From: Brevibacillus composti
Lineage (GTDB): Bacteria > Bacillota > Bacilli > Brevibacillales > Brevibacillaceae
DNA length: 40,000 bases
Reading direction: 5' to 3'
Assembly: GCF_016406105.1 (NCBI RefSeq)
Contig: NZ_CP066308.1
Span: 25,001-65,000, forward strand
Shown: in pieces, positions 25,467 to 33,742 of the stretch
How the letters are laid out: every line of letters begins with the position of its first letter
How positions within the stretch are numbered: the stretch's first letter is position 1
Notes under the pieces: generated by a model
What the model saw: only the letters and a program-made list of their open reading frames with translations
What the model was told of the DNA's origin: nothing
Databases searched by the model: none
Position numbers and translations under genes: made by a program

Positions 25467-26558
25467 ATGAAAGAGAGAAATCATCTGGTCAGGATCGCGG
25501 AATCAGCTTTGGCGGGGATCGTGGGAGGCATCCTGTTTTCCCTCCTCCACATGCCCTTGCCCTGGATGCTCGGCCCTCTGACGACCGTGACCGTATGGCG
25601 GCTTGCGACGGGCCGCGTCCAAAGATGGCCCGCCTCATTTCGCAAGGGTGGGATGATCGTTTTTGGCTATATGCTGGGCGCTTCCTTTACACAGGAGACC
25701 GTCAAACTGATCGCGGAGCATCTGCCCTATATGGCGGTGACCACCCTGCTCATGATCACGTGCAGCATCGGACTGGGCTGCCTGGTCGCCCGTCTTGCCG
25801 GGATCGGAACGAGAAACGGGATCTACGGCTTTATCCCCGGGGGATTTTCGCAGCTCATGGCCGTCATCGACGGATCGGAGAAGCTGGAGCCGACCGTCAT
25901 CGCTTTTATGCAAACCATCCGGGCGATCACTGTTATTTTCCTGGTGCCATTCGTGACCATTCATTATTTGATTACAGGCGGAACAGATGCATCTGCGGCG
26001 GCGATTCCGGCTGTCGCTGCAACTCCGTCGCTCCTGGCATACGGAGGCTATATCCTGCTGGCTGTGATCGGCGGCTTTGCGGGGAACGCACTCAAAGTTC
26101 CGGGGAATTTCCTCACGGGCTCCCTGATCACGACCTCCATTCTCGCCGGAAGCGGGTTTGCCATTCCGCCTATGCCTTCCTCGATCATTACGATTGCGCA
26201 GCTGTCACTGGGGATCTTTCTCGGCCTGCAGATCGACCCGAAAGAAATCAAGAACGTGGCAAAACTGCTCGGGTACATGGTCACAAGCAGCTTGGTGCTC
26301 GTATTGATTGCATTGTTGCAGGCATTTCTCCTGACGATCTGGACGCCGATTCAGCTGAAAACGGCATTTTTAAGCACGGCTCCCGGCGGGATTGCCGAAA
26401 TGGGGATGACAGCGGTAATTGTCCACGCAGACCTGCCGTTGGTCAGCGCCTATCAAATCTTCCGTCTGTTTTTTATCATGCTGGTCGTGGTTCCACTCTT
26501 TCAGTGGTGGATGGGCAGAAGAGCGGACAAGAAAATTTCTGAAGGAAAGCCCTCGTAA
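25467..26558 (+). CDS. AbrB-family integral membrane protein
   Basis: A 363-residue membrane protein, ATG 25467 after GGAAGGGG. It belongs to the AbrB duplication family (once called ammonia-monooxygenase-like; not the DNA-binding AbrB). The family is built of two related halves, visible as LAGIVGGILFSLLHMPLPWM with GYMLGASFT and GGFSQLMAVIDG in the first, and GGFAGNALKVPGNFLTGSLI with GLQIDPKEI and TAPGGIAEMGMTAV in the second. About ten membrane segments. Family function is poorly known; such genes often lie beside TTT transporters and may move the same or a related carboxylate. 64 bases after tctA; last gene before the second promoter. Confidence 0.8.
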   Translation: MKERNHLVRIAESALAGIVGGILFSLLHMPLPWMLGPLTTVTVWRLATGRVQRWPASFRKGGMIVFGYMLGASFTQETVKLIAEHLPYMAVTTLLMITCSIGLGCLVARLAGIGTRNGIYGFIPGGFSQLMAVIDGSEKLEPTVIAFMQTIRAITVIFLVPFVTIHYLITGGTDASAAAIPAVAATPSLLAYGGYILLAVIGGFAGNALKVPGNFLTGSLITTSILAGSGFAIPPMPSSIITIAQLSLGIFLGLQIDPKEIKNVAKLLGYMVTSSLVLVLIALLQAFLLTIWTPIQLKTAFLSTAPGGIAEMGMTAVIVHADLPLVSAYQIFRLFFIMLVVVPLFQWWMGRRADKKISEGKPS

Positions 26559-26589
26559 AACCGAGAGAAGAGGGAGCAGCAATCATCTG

Positions 26590-26621
26590 TTGTTTTAAAT
26601 TGTATATTTGTATACAATTAT
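26590..26621 (+). promoter_or_regulatory. Promoter and operator of the prpF-like enzyme operon
   Basis: TTGTTT (26590-26595), a 17-base spacer and TACAAT (26613-26618). A perfect palindrome with 9-base arms AATTGTATA (26598-26606) and TATACAATT (26611-26619) spans the -10. It contains the same 18 bases found before tctC (26604-26621). Confidence 0.7.
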
Positions 26622-26647
26622 ACCAATTCAGTCTTGGAGGCGATTCC

Positions 26648-27787
26648 ATGTCACAGTATTCGGTCCCTTGCGTGGTCTACAGAGGCGGAACCAGTCGCGG
26701 TCTTTTTTTTCACCAAAAAGATTTGCCCCATGATTCGCAGGAGCAGAAAAAAATATTTTTTGCTGGCATCGATGCGTACAATCCATCGCAGGTAAACGGC
26801 CTCGGAAGCGGCACCTCCCATACCAGCAAGGTGGTGGTGATCGCACCGCCCTCCGTCGAAAGCGCGGATGTCGATTATACCTTTTACCAGATCGGGATTG
26901 GCGAAGAGGTGGCAGATGCCAAGGGAACTTGCGGCAATCTGATGGCTGCGGTGGGCGCTTTTGCCGTCGATGAAGGAATGGTTAAGGTCGATCCGGCCGA
27001 TGAGTATGTGCTGGTCTCCGCATACAACACCAACATCGGAAAGATGCTGCGGCTTCATGTGCCCGTGAAGGAAGGAAGAGCGCGGGTCAGCGGCGACTAC
27101 CTGATGCCCGGGGTGGTCAAGACCGGCGCAAAATATACCGTCGATATCCTGAATCCCGGCGGCGGCAAGACCGGTGCGACCATGCCGCTAGGGGCGCAGA
27201 CAGCGATTCGTGTGAATGAACAGGAGATTCCAGTCTCCTTTATCGATATCGTCAATCCGTTTGTGTATGTGTCCAGCCAGTCGCTCGGGATTCGCGGCAG
27301 CGAACAGAACAGCGAGCTGGCAGGCAATACAGAGCTCTTGGAAAAGCTGGAGGCCATACGATGCGAAATGGCGGTCCAGGTAGGCATGGAAAAAACGATT
27401 GCTGATGCCAAACAGGCGCCGGCCGTGCCCAAAGTCGCCATCGTCTCCGCCCCCCAGGATTACGTCACGCCATCCGGTAAGCTGATCCGTGCGGATGAGG
27501 TGGATATCGTCGCCAAAATGGTCTCCATGGGACGTTTCCATCGCACTTTTGCGGGAAGCGGGCTGTATAATCTGGCCGCAGCGGTGCTGCTCCCGGGCAC
27601 GATCCCGAACCAGCTGACTGCCAAAAAAGAGCGAGACGGGGAGCAGATCGTCCGCATCGGCCATCCGGAGGGCGTCGCCCAGGTCCGCGTATCCTTGACC
27701 GAGGATGGACGGGATGTCGCCTTTGTCGGCCTGGAAAGAACGGCGCGGCGAATCATGAAAGGCGATCTGTTCATTCCGCATTCATAA
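26648..27787 (+). CDS. prpF: PrpF-family aconitate/methylaconitate isomerase
   Basis: Isomerase of the PrpF family (diaminopimelate-epimerase fold), acting by proton transfer on aconitate-like double bonds. Known members isomerise 2-methylaconitate, trans-aconitate or methylitaconate. 379 residues; ATG 26648 is chosen with GGAGG 7 bases upstream, leaving out an open extension through the operator. Family marks: VPCVVYRGGTSRGLFFHQKD near the N-terminus, GLGSGTSHTSKV, AKGTCGNLMAAVGAFAVDEG with a likely catalytic Cys, PGGGKTGATMPLG, and MGRFHRTFAGSG. The PrpF-plus-aconitase combination nearby is the prpF/acnD pair of the 2-methylcitrate cycle. Exact substrate unproven. Confidence 0.88.
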   Translation: MSQYSVPCVVYRGGTSRGLFFHQKDLPHDSQEQKKIFFAGIDAYNPSQVNGLGSGTSHTSKVVVIAPPSVESADVDYTFYQIGIGEEVADAKGTCGNLMAAVGAFAVDEGMVKVDPADEYVLVSAYNTNIGKMLRLHVPVKEGRARVSGDYLMPGVVKTGAKYTVDILNPGGGKTGATMPLGAQTAIRVNEQEIPVSFIDIVNPFVYVSSQSLGIRGSEQNSELAGNTELLEKLEAIRCEMAVQVGMEKTIADAKQAPAVPKVAIVSAPQDYVTPSGKLIRADEVDIVAKMVSMGRFHRTFAGSGLYNLAAAVLLPGTIPNQLTAKKERDGEQIVRIGHPEGVAQVRVSLTEDGRDVAFVGLERTARRIMKGDLFIPHS

Positions 27788-27821
27788 TCACAGAAACGAG
27801 AGAAAAGAGGAGGAACCATCC

Positions 27822-29213
27822 ATGTCCGATACTGTAACCAGAGCATTGGCTCGTTTTGCGCAGAGAGTCACTTTCGAATCTTTGCAGGAGAAGACTGTCG
27901 AAGAGGTAAAGCGCCGCGTCATTGATACGCTGGGCTGCCTGATTTCGGGCTACGATCAGGATGCGTCTATCGCCGCGAGGAAGCTGGCGGACCGCTACCA
28001 GCTGGAAAACGGAGCCACGATTATCGGGTCAGGGAAAAAAGCGGCGGTTGATTACGCTACGTTTGCCAATGGCACCGCCATTCGCTACCTGGATTACAAT
28101 GACACCTACTTGTCTGTGGAGCCTCTTCATCCAAGCGATGTCATCGCGCCTTTGCTCGCTTTGGCGGAAGTGCGGGGCATCTCTACCCGGCGCCTGATCG
28201 CAGCGATTGCGGCGGCGTATGAGATCGGCGTCATTTTCTGTGACGCGGCCAGCCTCAAATCGAATGGCTGGGACCACGTCAACTACATCACCGTGGCGAC
28301 GGTGGTAGGAGGAGCCAATCTGCTCGGGCTCACAGAAGAGCAAACCGAACAGGCCCTCGCTCTGGCCATCGTACCCCACGCGGCGATGCGCCAGACACGC
28401 AACGGCGAAATTTCCATGTGGAAGGGCGCCGCTGCGGCCAATGCCGCGAGAAACGCCGTGTTTGCCCTGCAGCTGGCGGAGTGCGGGATGAAGGGACCCT
28501 ACGAGCCGTTTGAAGGCACGATGGGGATGAATTACCAAATGCTGAACCGCAAGCTTTCGTACGAGAACGTCGTAAGCAAGCTGGATGCTTGCGAGAGTCC
28601 CGCGTCCATCACGATCACCTACGTGAAAAACTGGGCCGTCGAATACATGACCCAAAGCGCCATCGAAGCAGCTCTGGAACTGCGCAAGGAACTGGGCAGC
28701 ATGGAGGATGTGGAGCGTATCCACATCGAAACGTTCCAGCTGGCCTATGATATTTTGGCCAAGGACAAGCAGAAATGGGCGCCAAAAACGAGAGAAACCG
28801 CTGACCATTCGCTGCCCTACATCGTCATGGCTGCACTGGAGGACGGAAAAATTGATCTCGACACGTTCTCCGAAGAGCGATTGGCCAATCCGAAGACGTT
28901 GGAACGCCTGACCTCGATCCTGACCATCGAAGTAACAGAGGAGATGAATGCGGGGTACCCGGATGGAAACCCCAATCGCATCACGATCAGGAAAAAGGAC
29001 GGCACGGTGCTGCAAAAGCTGGTGAAGCATCCTTCCGGGCATCGCGGCAACCCGATGACGAATGAGCAAATCGAGGAAAAATTCAATCGACTCACGGCCG
29101 GGTACCTTACCCCTGACGGGCAGCGGCAAGCGCTGCAAGAGATGTGGAATCTGGAGCAGAGAAGTGACTATGCCAAGCTGTTTGCCCACTTTCAAATCGA
29201 GAACAAACACTGA
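27822..29213 (+). CDS. MmgE/PrpD-family dehydratase
   Basis: A 463-residue protein of the MmgE/PrpD family, which includes 2-methylcitrate dehydratase, cis-aconitate decarboxylase and iminodisuccinate epimerase. ATG 27822 behind GAGGAGG. Family marks: RVIDTLGCLISGYDQD, FANGTAIRYLDYNDTYLS with a conserved Asp pair, LHPSDVIAPLLALAE, GWDHVNYITVATVV, and YVKNWAVEYMTQSAIEAAL. The C-terminal ETADHSLPYIVMAALEDG matches the PrpD ADHSLPYI signature. Residues that separate dehydratases from decarboxylases cannot be judged by eye. Neighbours (PrpF, PrpB, aconitase-type) favour a 2-methylcitrate-like reaction. A PrpD and an AcnD-type hydratase together would be partly redundant. Confidence 0.88.
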   Translation: MSDTVTRALARFAQRVTFESLQEKTVEEVKRRVIDTLGCLISGYDQDASIAARKLADRYQLENGATIIGSGKKAAVDYATFANGTAIRYLDYNDTYLSVEPLHPSDVIAPLLALAEVRGISTRRLIAAIAAAYEIGVIFCDAASLKSNGWDHVNYITVATVVGGANLLGLTEEQTEQALALAIVPHAAMRQTRNGEISMWKGAAAANAARNAVFALQLAECGMKGPYEPFEGTMGMNYQMLNRKLSYENVVSKLDACESPASITITYVKNWAVEYMTQSAIEAALELRKELGSMEDVERIHIETFQLAYDILAKDKQKWAPKTRETADHSLPYIVMAALEDGKIDLDTFSEERLANPKTLERLTSILTIEVTEEMNAGYPDGNPNRITIRKKDGTVLQKLVKHPSGHRGNPMTNEQIEEKFNRLTAGYLTPDGQRQALQEMWNLEQRSDYAKLFAHFQIENKH

Positions 29214-29237
29214 CCAGAACACCAAGGGGGGAGAAAC

Positions 29238-30146
29238 ATGAGCTGGCTTACCAGAAAACAAGAAGAAGATCCGATTACCCGACTGCGCGCACGCTTGGCG
29301 GCCGACAAAGGCATCCTGCAGATGCCCGGCGCTCACGATGCCATGGCAGCGCTCTTGGCAAAAGAAGCGGGCTTTGAAGCCTTGTACCTCTCGGGGGCAG
29401 CCTTTTCGGCCAGTTTGGGCCTGCCTGACCTGGGCCTCATCACACTGTCGGAGCTCGCGGTTCGGACCCGCGAGATCTCCAGAGCGACGGGCCTGCCGAT
29501 CCTGGTCGACGTCGATACGGGCTACGGCAGCGTACTGAACGTGACCCGGACCGTGCGCGAAATGGTGGACGCCGGAGCGGCCGCGATCCAAATCGAAGAT
29601 CAGGACCTGCCGAAAAAATGCGGCCATTTGAACGGAAAGAAGCTGGTCCCCAAAGAAGAGATGGTGCTGCGAATCCAGGCGGCGCGCAAAGCCAGCGATC
29701 GCATCGTCATCGTGGCGCGAACCGACGCCAAATCGGTAGAAGGGCTCGATGCTGCCATTGACCGGGCCAAAGCCTATGTGAAAGCGGGGGCAGACGCGAT
29801 TTTTCCGGAAGCGCTCCAGACGGAGGAGGAGTTTCGGAAATTTGCGCAGGCCATCGATGTGCCGCTGCTGGCCAATATGACCGAATTCGGCCAAACCCCA
29901 TACTACTCGGCACAGCAATTTGAGGAATGGGGCTACAAAATGGTGATCTATCCGGTAACCTCGTTGCGTGTGGCGGCCAAGGCGATTGAACGGGCCTATC
30001 AGCTGATTCGCGACACCGGCACGCAAAAGGATGCTTTGGATGAGATGCAGACGCGGAAAGAGCTGTATGAGACGATCCGGTATTTCGAGTACGAGGATCT
30101 GGACAATCGCATCGCCAAAACCATACTGGATCAAGGACAGGGCTGA
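29238..30146 (+). CDS. prpB: Methylisocitrate lyase family protein
   Basis: Cleaves 2-methylisocitrate to pyruvate and succinate in the canonical pathway; the family also contains 2,3-dimethylmalate lyase and oxaloacetate hydrolases. 302 residues, ATG 29238 after AAGGGGGG. Signature KKCGHLNGKKLVP gives catalytic Cys128. Mg-binding and substrate residues lie in LPILVDVDTGYGSVLNV and AIQIEDQDLPKKCGH. The motif is KKCGHLNGK rather than KKCGHMGGK of the isocitrate lyase in this window, consistent with the PrpB branch. 24 bases after the MmgE/PrpD gene and 24 before the aconitase gene, one operon. Confidence 0.92.
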   Translation: MSWLTRKQEEDPITRLRARLAADKGILQMPGAHDAMAALLAKEAGFEALYLSGAAFSASLGLPDLGLITLSELAVRTREISRATGLPILVDVDTGYGSVLNVTRTVREMVDAGAAAIQIEDQDLPKKCGHLNGKKLVPKEEMVLRIQAARKASDRIVIVARTDAKSVEGLDAAIDRAKAYVKAGADAIFPEALQTEEEFRKFAQAIDVPLLANMTEFGQTPYYSAQQFEEWGYKMVIYPVTSLRVAAKAIERAYQLIRDTGTQKDALDEMQTRKELYETIRYFEYEDLDNRIAKTILDQGQG

Positions 30147-30170
30147 GGACGGGCCGAGGAGGAAGAGATC

Positions 30171-32840
30171 GTGAAACAATCGCTGACAGTGGAAGGAAAA
30201 GAGTATGTGTACTACAGTCTAAAAGACCTGCAGGGAGTAGACCCGGACGCCGTTGCCTCGCTTCCTTTTTCCATCAAGGTGCTGCTGGAAGCTGCCGTCA
30301 GACAGTGCGACGGCAAGTATATTACCCGGCAGCATGTGGAGCAGTTGGCACACTGGAAAAAAACGCAGTGGGAGAAAAAAGAGATCCCCTTCAAACCGGC
30401 GCGGATTGTCTTTCAGGACTTCACGGGCGTTCCCGCTATCGTCGACCTGGCCGCCATGCGTGATGCAGTGCGGGATGCCGGCGGAGATGCGATGAAAATC
30501 AATCCGCAAATTCCGGTTGACCTGATCATCGACCACTCCCTGATCGTCGAGCACTCCGGATCGAACGATGCTTTTAAGACAAATCTGGAGATTGAGTACC
30601 AGCGCAATCATGAGCGCTACCAATTTATCCGGTGGGCGCAAAAGGCATTCCAGAACTTCCGGGTCGTCCCCCCGGCGTCAGGAATCGTCCATCAGGTCAA
30701 TCTGGAAGCATTGGCTACCGTATTGCAGACGAAAGAAGTCGAGGGAGCAATCCAGGTCTTTCCCGATTCTCTGGTCGGCACCGATTCGCATACGCCGATG
30801 ATCAACGCCTTGGGGATCGTCGGCTGGGGAGTAGGCGGCATCGAGGCGGAAGCGGCGATGCTCGGCCAGCCTCTCTACTTTGTGATTCCCGAGGTCGTCG
30901 GGATTAAGCTGCGCGGCAGGCTCTCCGAGGGCGTCACCGCGACAGATCTGGCCTTGACCATCACCAGCATGCTGCGGCGGAAAGGGGTGGTCGGCAAATT
31001 CGTGGAATTCTTCGGTCCGGGTCTGAAGCATCTTTCTCTGGCTGACCGCTCAACGGTGGCCAATATGGCTCCCGAATACGGGGCGACCATGGGCTTTTTC
31101 CCGACCGACGACACCGCCCTGGATTACCTCCGGCAAACCGGGAGGGGCCAGCATGTGCCGCTTGCGGAAGCTTATTTGAAGGCGCAAGGAATGTTCCGGA
31201 CCGATGAGACGCCCGACCCTGACTTCACCATCGTGCTGGAGCTGGATTTGGGCGCCATCCAGCCGACGCTGGCCGGACCCAAACGGCCGCAGGATCGCAT
31301 CGAGCTCTCGGCGATGAAATCCTCCTTTGATGAAGCGGTAAGTACTCCGGTGGCAGAGAGAGGCTACGGGCTGAGCCCGGCCGAGTTGGATAAAAAAGCA
31401 GCGTTGCCCCATCTGGCAAAAGAGCTGGGGACGGGCGCTGTTGTACTGGCTGCCATTACGAGCTGCACCAATACCTCCAATCCGTCTGTGATGATCGCGG
31501 CCGGTCTGGTCGCGAAAAAAGCGGCCGAGCTGGGACTTGTCAAGCCTTCCTATGTGAAGAGCACGCTGACGCCCGGCTCCACGGTCGTGACCGAATACCT
31601 GCGCGAAGCGGGACTGCTGCGCTATCTGGAGCAGCTCGGCTTTTACATCGACGGCTACGGGTGCGCGACCTGCTGCGGCAACAGCGGCTCGCTCCATCCT
31701 GAGGTGGAGCAGGCGATCAAGGATAACCAGATGCTCGTCGCTTCCGTCTTGAGCGGCAACCGCAATTTCGAAGGACGGGTCCATCCGCTGATTAAAGCCA
31801 ACTATCTGGCTTCACCGCCGCTCGTCATCGTCTATGCGCTGGCAGGGACGGTCCGGATTGATTTTGAAAACGAACCGATTGGCTATGGGCATCAGAACCA
31901 GGCGGTCTATCTCAAGGACATCTGGCCGTCCAACGAGGAGATCGAGAGCGTCATTGCGTCCACTTTGCGCCCGGAACTGTTCCGCAAACAGTACGAGCAT
32001 CTCTTTGAGAATGAGAGATGGGCATCGATCCAAGCGCCGGAAGGCATGAACTATCTGTGGGATGAACAGTCTACCTACATTCAGAAAGCGCCCTACTTTA
32101 CCGAGGAATTTGCCCGCGCGGGAGCGGACGCCTCGCTGAAAGACATGCGCGCCCTGCTGCTTTTGGGTGATTCGATTACCACGGACCACATCTCCCCCGC
32201 AGGCCGGATCAGCACGGACAGCCCAGCCGGAGTGTTCCTGTCGGATAAGGGCGTCAAGGTCCAGGATTACAACTCCTACGGAGCGCGACGCGGCAATCAT
32301 CACGTCATGATGCGCGGCACGTTTGCAAACATTCGGATTCGCAACAAGCTGGCAGGCGGAAAAGAAGGCGGCTATACCCAGTATTTGCCGACAGGAGAGA
32401 TCCTTCCCGTGTATGAGGCCGCGATGAAATATAAAGCGGACAAGACCGGGCTCATCATCATTGCCGGGAAAGAATACGGAACGGGCAGCTCACGAGACTG
32501 GGCAGCCAAGGGAACGTATCTCCTGGGAGTCAAGGCAGTTTTAGCGGAGAGCTTTGAGAGAATCCACAGAAGCAATCTGGTCGGCATGGGTGTTCTTCCC
32601 CTGCAATTTGAGGAAGGGGAAAACGCTGAAAGATTGGGTTTGGACGGAACCGAAACTTTTGCTATGATAGGTGTAGAAAATGGGATTGAACCAGGTCAAA
32701 AGGTGACCATACAAGCCGTAAAACAGGATCAATCGGTGGTGGAATTCCGGGCAATCGTGCGTCTTGACAGTAACGTGGAAGTGGAATATTACCGCAACGG
32801 GGGAATCTTGCAAACGGTGTTGCAACCTTATATGAGCTGA
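30171..32840 (+). CDS. Aconitase-family hydratase (AcnA/AcnD-like)
   Basis: A 4Fe-4S hydro-lyase isomerising citrate-like tricarboxylates. 889 residues from GTG 30171 behind GAGGAGG. Cluster ligands are Cys432 (ITSCTNTSNP), Cys498 and Cys501 (GCATCCGNSG). The four domains look complete; DFTGVPAIVDLAAMRDAV near the start, GTDSHTPMINALGIVGWGVG, and the C-terminal swivel domain KEYGTGSSRDWAAKGTYLLG are all present. The cytosolic housekeeping aconitase CitB is of similar length (about 909). Location after prpF and prpB argues for the dedicated 2-methylcitrate dehydratase AcnD, which needs PrpF to correct the double-bond isomer. A broad-range aconitase cannot be excluded. Confidence 0.9.
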   Translation: MKQSLTVEGKEYVYYSLKDLQGVDPDAVASLPFSIKVLLEAAVRQCDGKYITRQHVEQLAHWKKTQWEKKEIPFKPARIVFQDFTGVPAIVDLAAMRDAVRDAGGDAMKINPQIPVDLIIDHSLIVEHSGSNDAFKTNLEIEYQRNHERYQFIRWAQKAFQNFRVVPPASGIVHQVNLEALATVLQTKEVEGAIQVFPDSLVGTDSHTPMINALGIVGWGVGGIEAEAAMLGQPLYFVIPEVVGIKLRGRLSEGVTATDLALTITSMLRRKGVVGKFVEFFGPGLKHLSLADRSTVANMAPEYGATMGFFPTDDTALDYLRQTGRGQHVPLAEAYLKAQGMFRTDETPDPDFTIVLELDLGAIQPTLAGPKRPQDRIELSAMKSSFDEAVSTPVAERGYGLSPAELDKKAALPHLAKELGTGAVVLAAITSCTNTSNPSVMIAAGLVAKKAAELGLVKPSYVKSTLTPGSTVVTEYLREAGLLRYLEQLGFYIDGYGCATCCGNSGSLHPEVEQAIKDNQMLVASVLSGNRNFEGRVHPLIKANYLASPPLVIVYALAGTVRIDFENEPIGYGHQNQAVYLKDIWPSNEEIESVIASTLRPELFRKQYEHLFENERWASIQAPEGMNYLWDEQSTYIQKAPYFTEEFARAGADASLKDMRALLLLGDSITTDHISPAGRISTDSPAGVFLSDKGVKVQDYNSYGARRGNHHVMMRGTFANIRIRNKLAGGKEGGYTQYLPTGEILPVYEAAMKYKADKTGLIIIAGKEYGTGSSRDWAAKGTYLLGVKAVLAESFERIHRSNLVGMGVLPLQFEEGENAERLGLDGTETFAMIGVENGIEPGQKVTIQAVKQDQSVVEFRAIVRLDSNVEVEYYRNGGILQTVLQPYMS

Positions 32841-32862
32841 ACATTCCTTCCCGGAGATAGGA

Positions 32863-32891
32863 CCACCGGTTCTATCGCGCAAGCCCGGTGG
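32863..32891 (+). other. Hairpin between the aconitase gene and gntR
   Basis: CCACCGG and CCGGTGG pair around a 15-base loop without a following T-run. It may stabilise or process the message; gntR has no palindromic operator of its own, so it is probably transcribed from upstream. Confidence 0.4.
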
Positions 32892-32921
32892 CCAGAGGAT
32901 CTCTTAGAAAGGATAATCCGT

Positions 32922-33602
32922 ATGCAAATACCATCGTATAGCAAAAGGCTTTCTGCAAGCGATGTCGCCTACCTGGAAGTAAAGCGCTGTATAACGGAGT
33001 GGGAGTACGCTCCCGGGGTACAGTTGATTGAGGAGAATCTCTCCAAGGATTTGGAAGTGAGCCGGACGCCGCTTCGGCAGGCTCTCTACCGGCTGGAGCT
33101 GGAAGGGTTAATCATCAGACAGCCAAACGGTCGAATCCACGTCGCGCCGATTACGGTAGAAGAAGTGGAAGAGATATTCAAGGTGCGGGAGGTATTGGAG
33201 GGGCTGCTTGCTCGTGAAGCTACCGCTCACGTCACCGTGGAACATTTGCAGCGCCTGGAGGACGTACTGGAGCTGATGCGCCGGGCAGCCGAACAGAACC
33301 GCAATCAGGATACCGTCAAAAACGGAAGCAACTTTCACCAAATTCTCCATGACTTGAGCGGCAACCATACAGCGATGCGCTTTTTGGAACAGTTGAACAG
33401 CAGAATCGAGCGCTACCGCCGGATAGGCGGCTACAAAAACCCCGGTTATGTGGCCATGCGTCCGGTAGAGGAGCACCAGCAAATCTTCCTCGCCGTCAGC
33501 AAGGGAGATGCCGCCGAGGTAGAAGCGGCGATGCGTCAGCACATTAGACACAGCTTCTATGTGGCAAAAGAGACGCTGGAATTGTATTTAAAAAATGATT
33601 AG
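32922..33602 (+). CDS. GntR-family regulator (FadR/FCD subfamily)
   Basis: A 226-residue repressor or activator. ATG 32922 after AGAAAGGA. The N-terminal winged helix-turn-helix (about residues 12-75) has PGVQLIEENLSKDLEVSRTP followed by LRQALYRLELEGLIIRQPNG. The C-terminal FCD domain is helical, with probable metal or ligand residues in NFHQILHDLSGN, VEEHQQIF and MRQHIRHSF. FCD regulators sense small carboxylates, fitting control of the preceding transport and degradation genes. Its likely sites are the identical 18-base palindromic sequences over both operon promoters. Last gene of the island, followed by a strong terminator. Confidence 0.9.
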   Translation: MQIPSYSKRLSASDVAYLEVKRCITEWEYAPGVQLIEENLSKDLEVSRTPLRQALYRLELEGLIIRQPNGRIHVAPITVEEVEEIFKVREVLEGLLAREATAHVTVEHLQRLEDVLELMRRAAEQNRNQDTVKNGSNFHQILHDLSGNHTAMRFLEQLNSRIERYRRIGGYKNPGYVAMRPVEEHQQIFLAVSKGDAAEVEAAMRQHIRHSFYVAKETLELYLKND

Positions 33603-33637
33603 CGGCAGGGAAAAGAGCTTTTCCTCCGAAAAGGAGC

Positions 33638-33682
33638 GGCACCTCGATTGTTAGAGCTTCTAACAATGGGAGGTGCCGTTTT
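33638..33682 (+). terminator. Terminator after gntR
   Basis: GGCACCTC-n-ATTGTTAGA pairs with TCTAACAAT-n-GAGGTGCC around 3 bases, then five Ts. Strongly resembles the terminator after tadA. Confidence 0.9.
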
Positions 33683-33742
33683 TCTCTGGCCATTTTCCGG
33701 GAAAGAGCTTACCGAAACCGTGTCTACTTTTTCAGGCTTGCT

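Noticed and set aside
25448..26542. A 364-codon plus-strand frame overlapping the AbrB-family gene in another phase
   Set aside because: Arg/Asp/Cys-rich low-quality sequence without domains; the other phase has clean membrane segments and family motifs.
28029..30179. A 716-codon open frame on the minus strand opposite the MmgE/PrpD and PrpB genes
   Set aside because: It mirrors two well-supported family proteins, has no ribosome site or recognisable motif, and its openness follows from the codon usage of the real genes.
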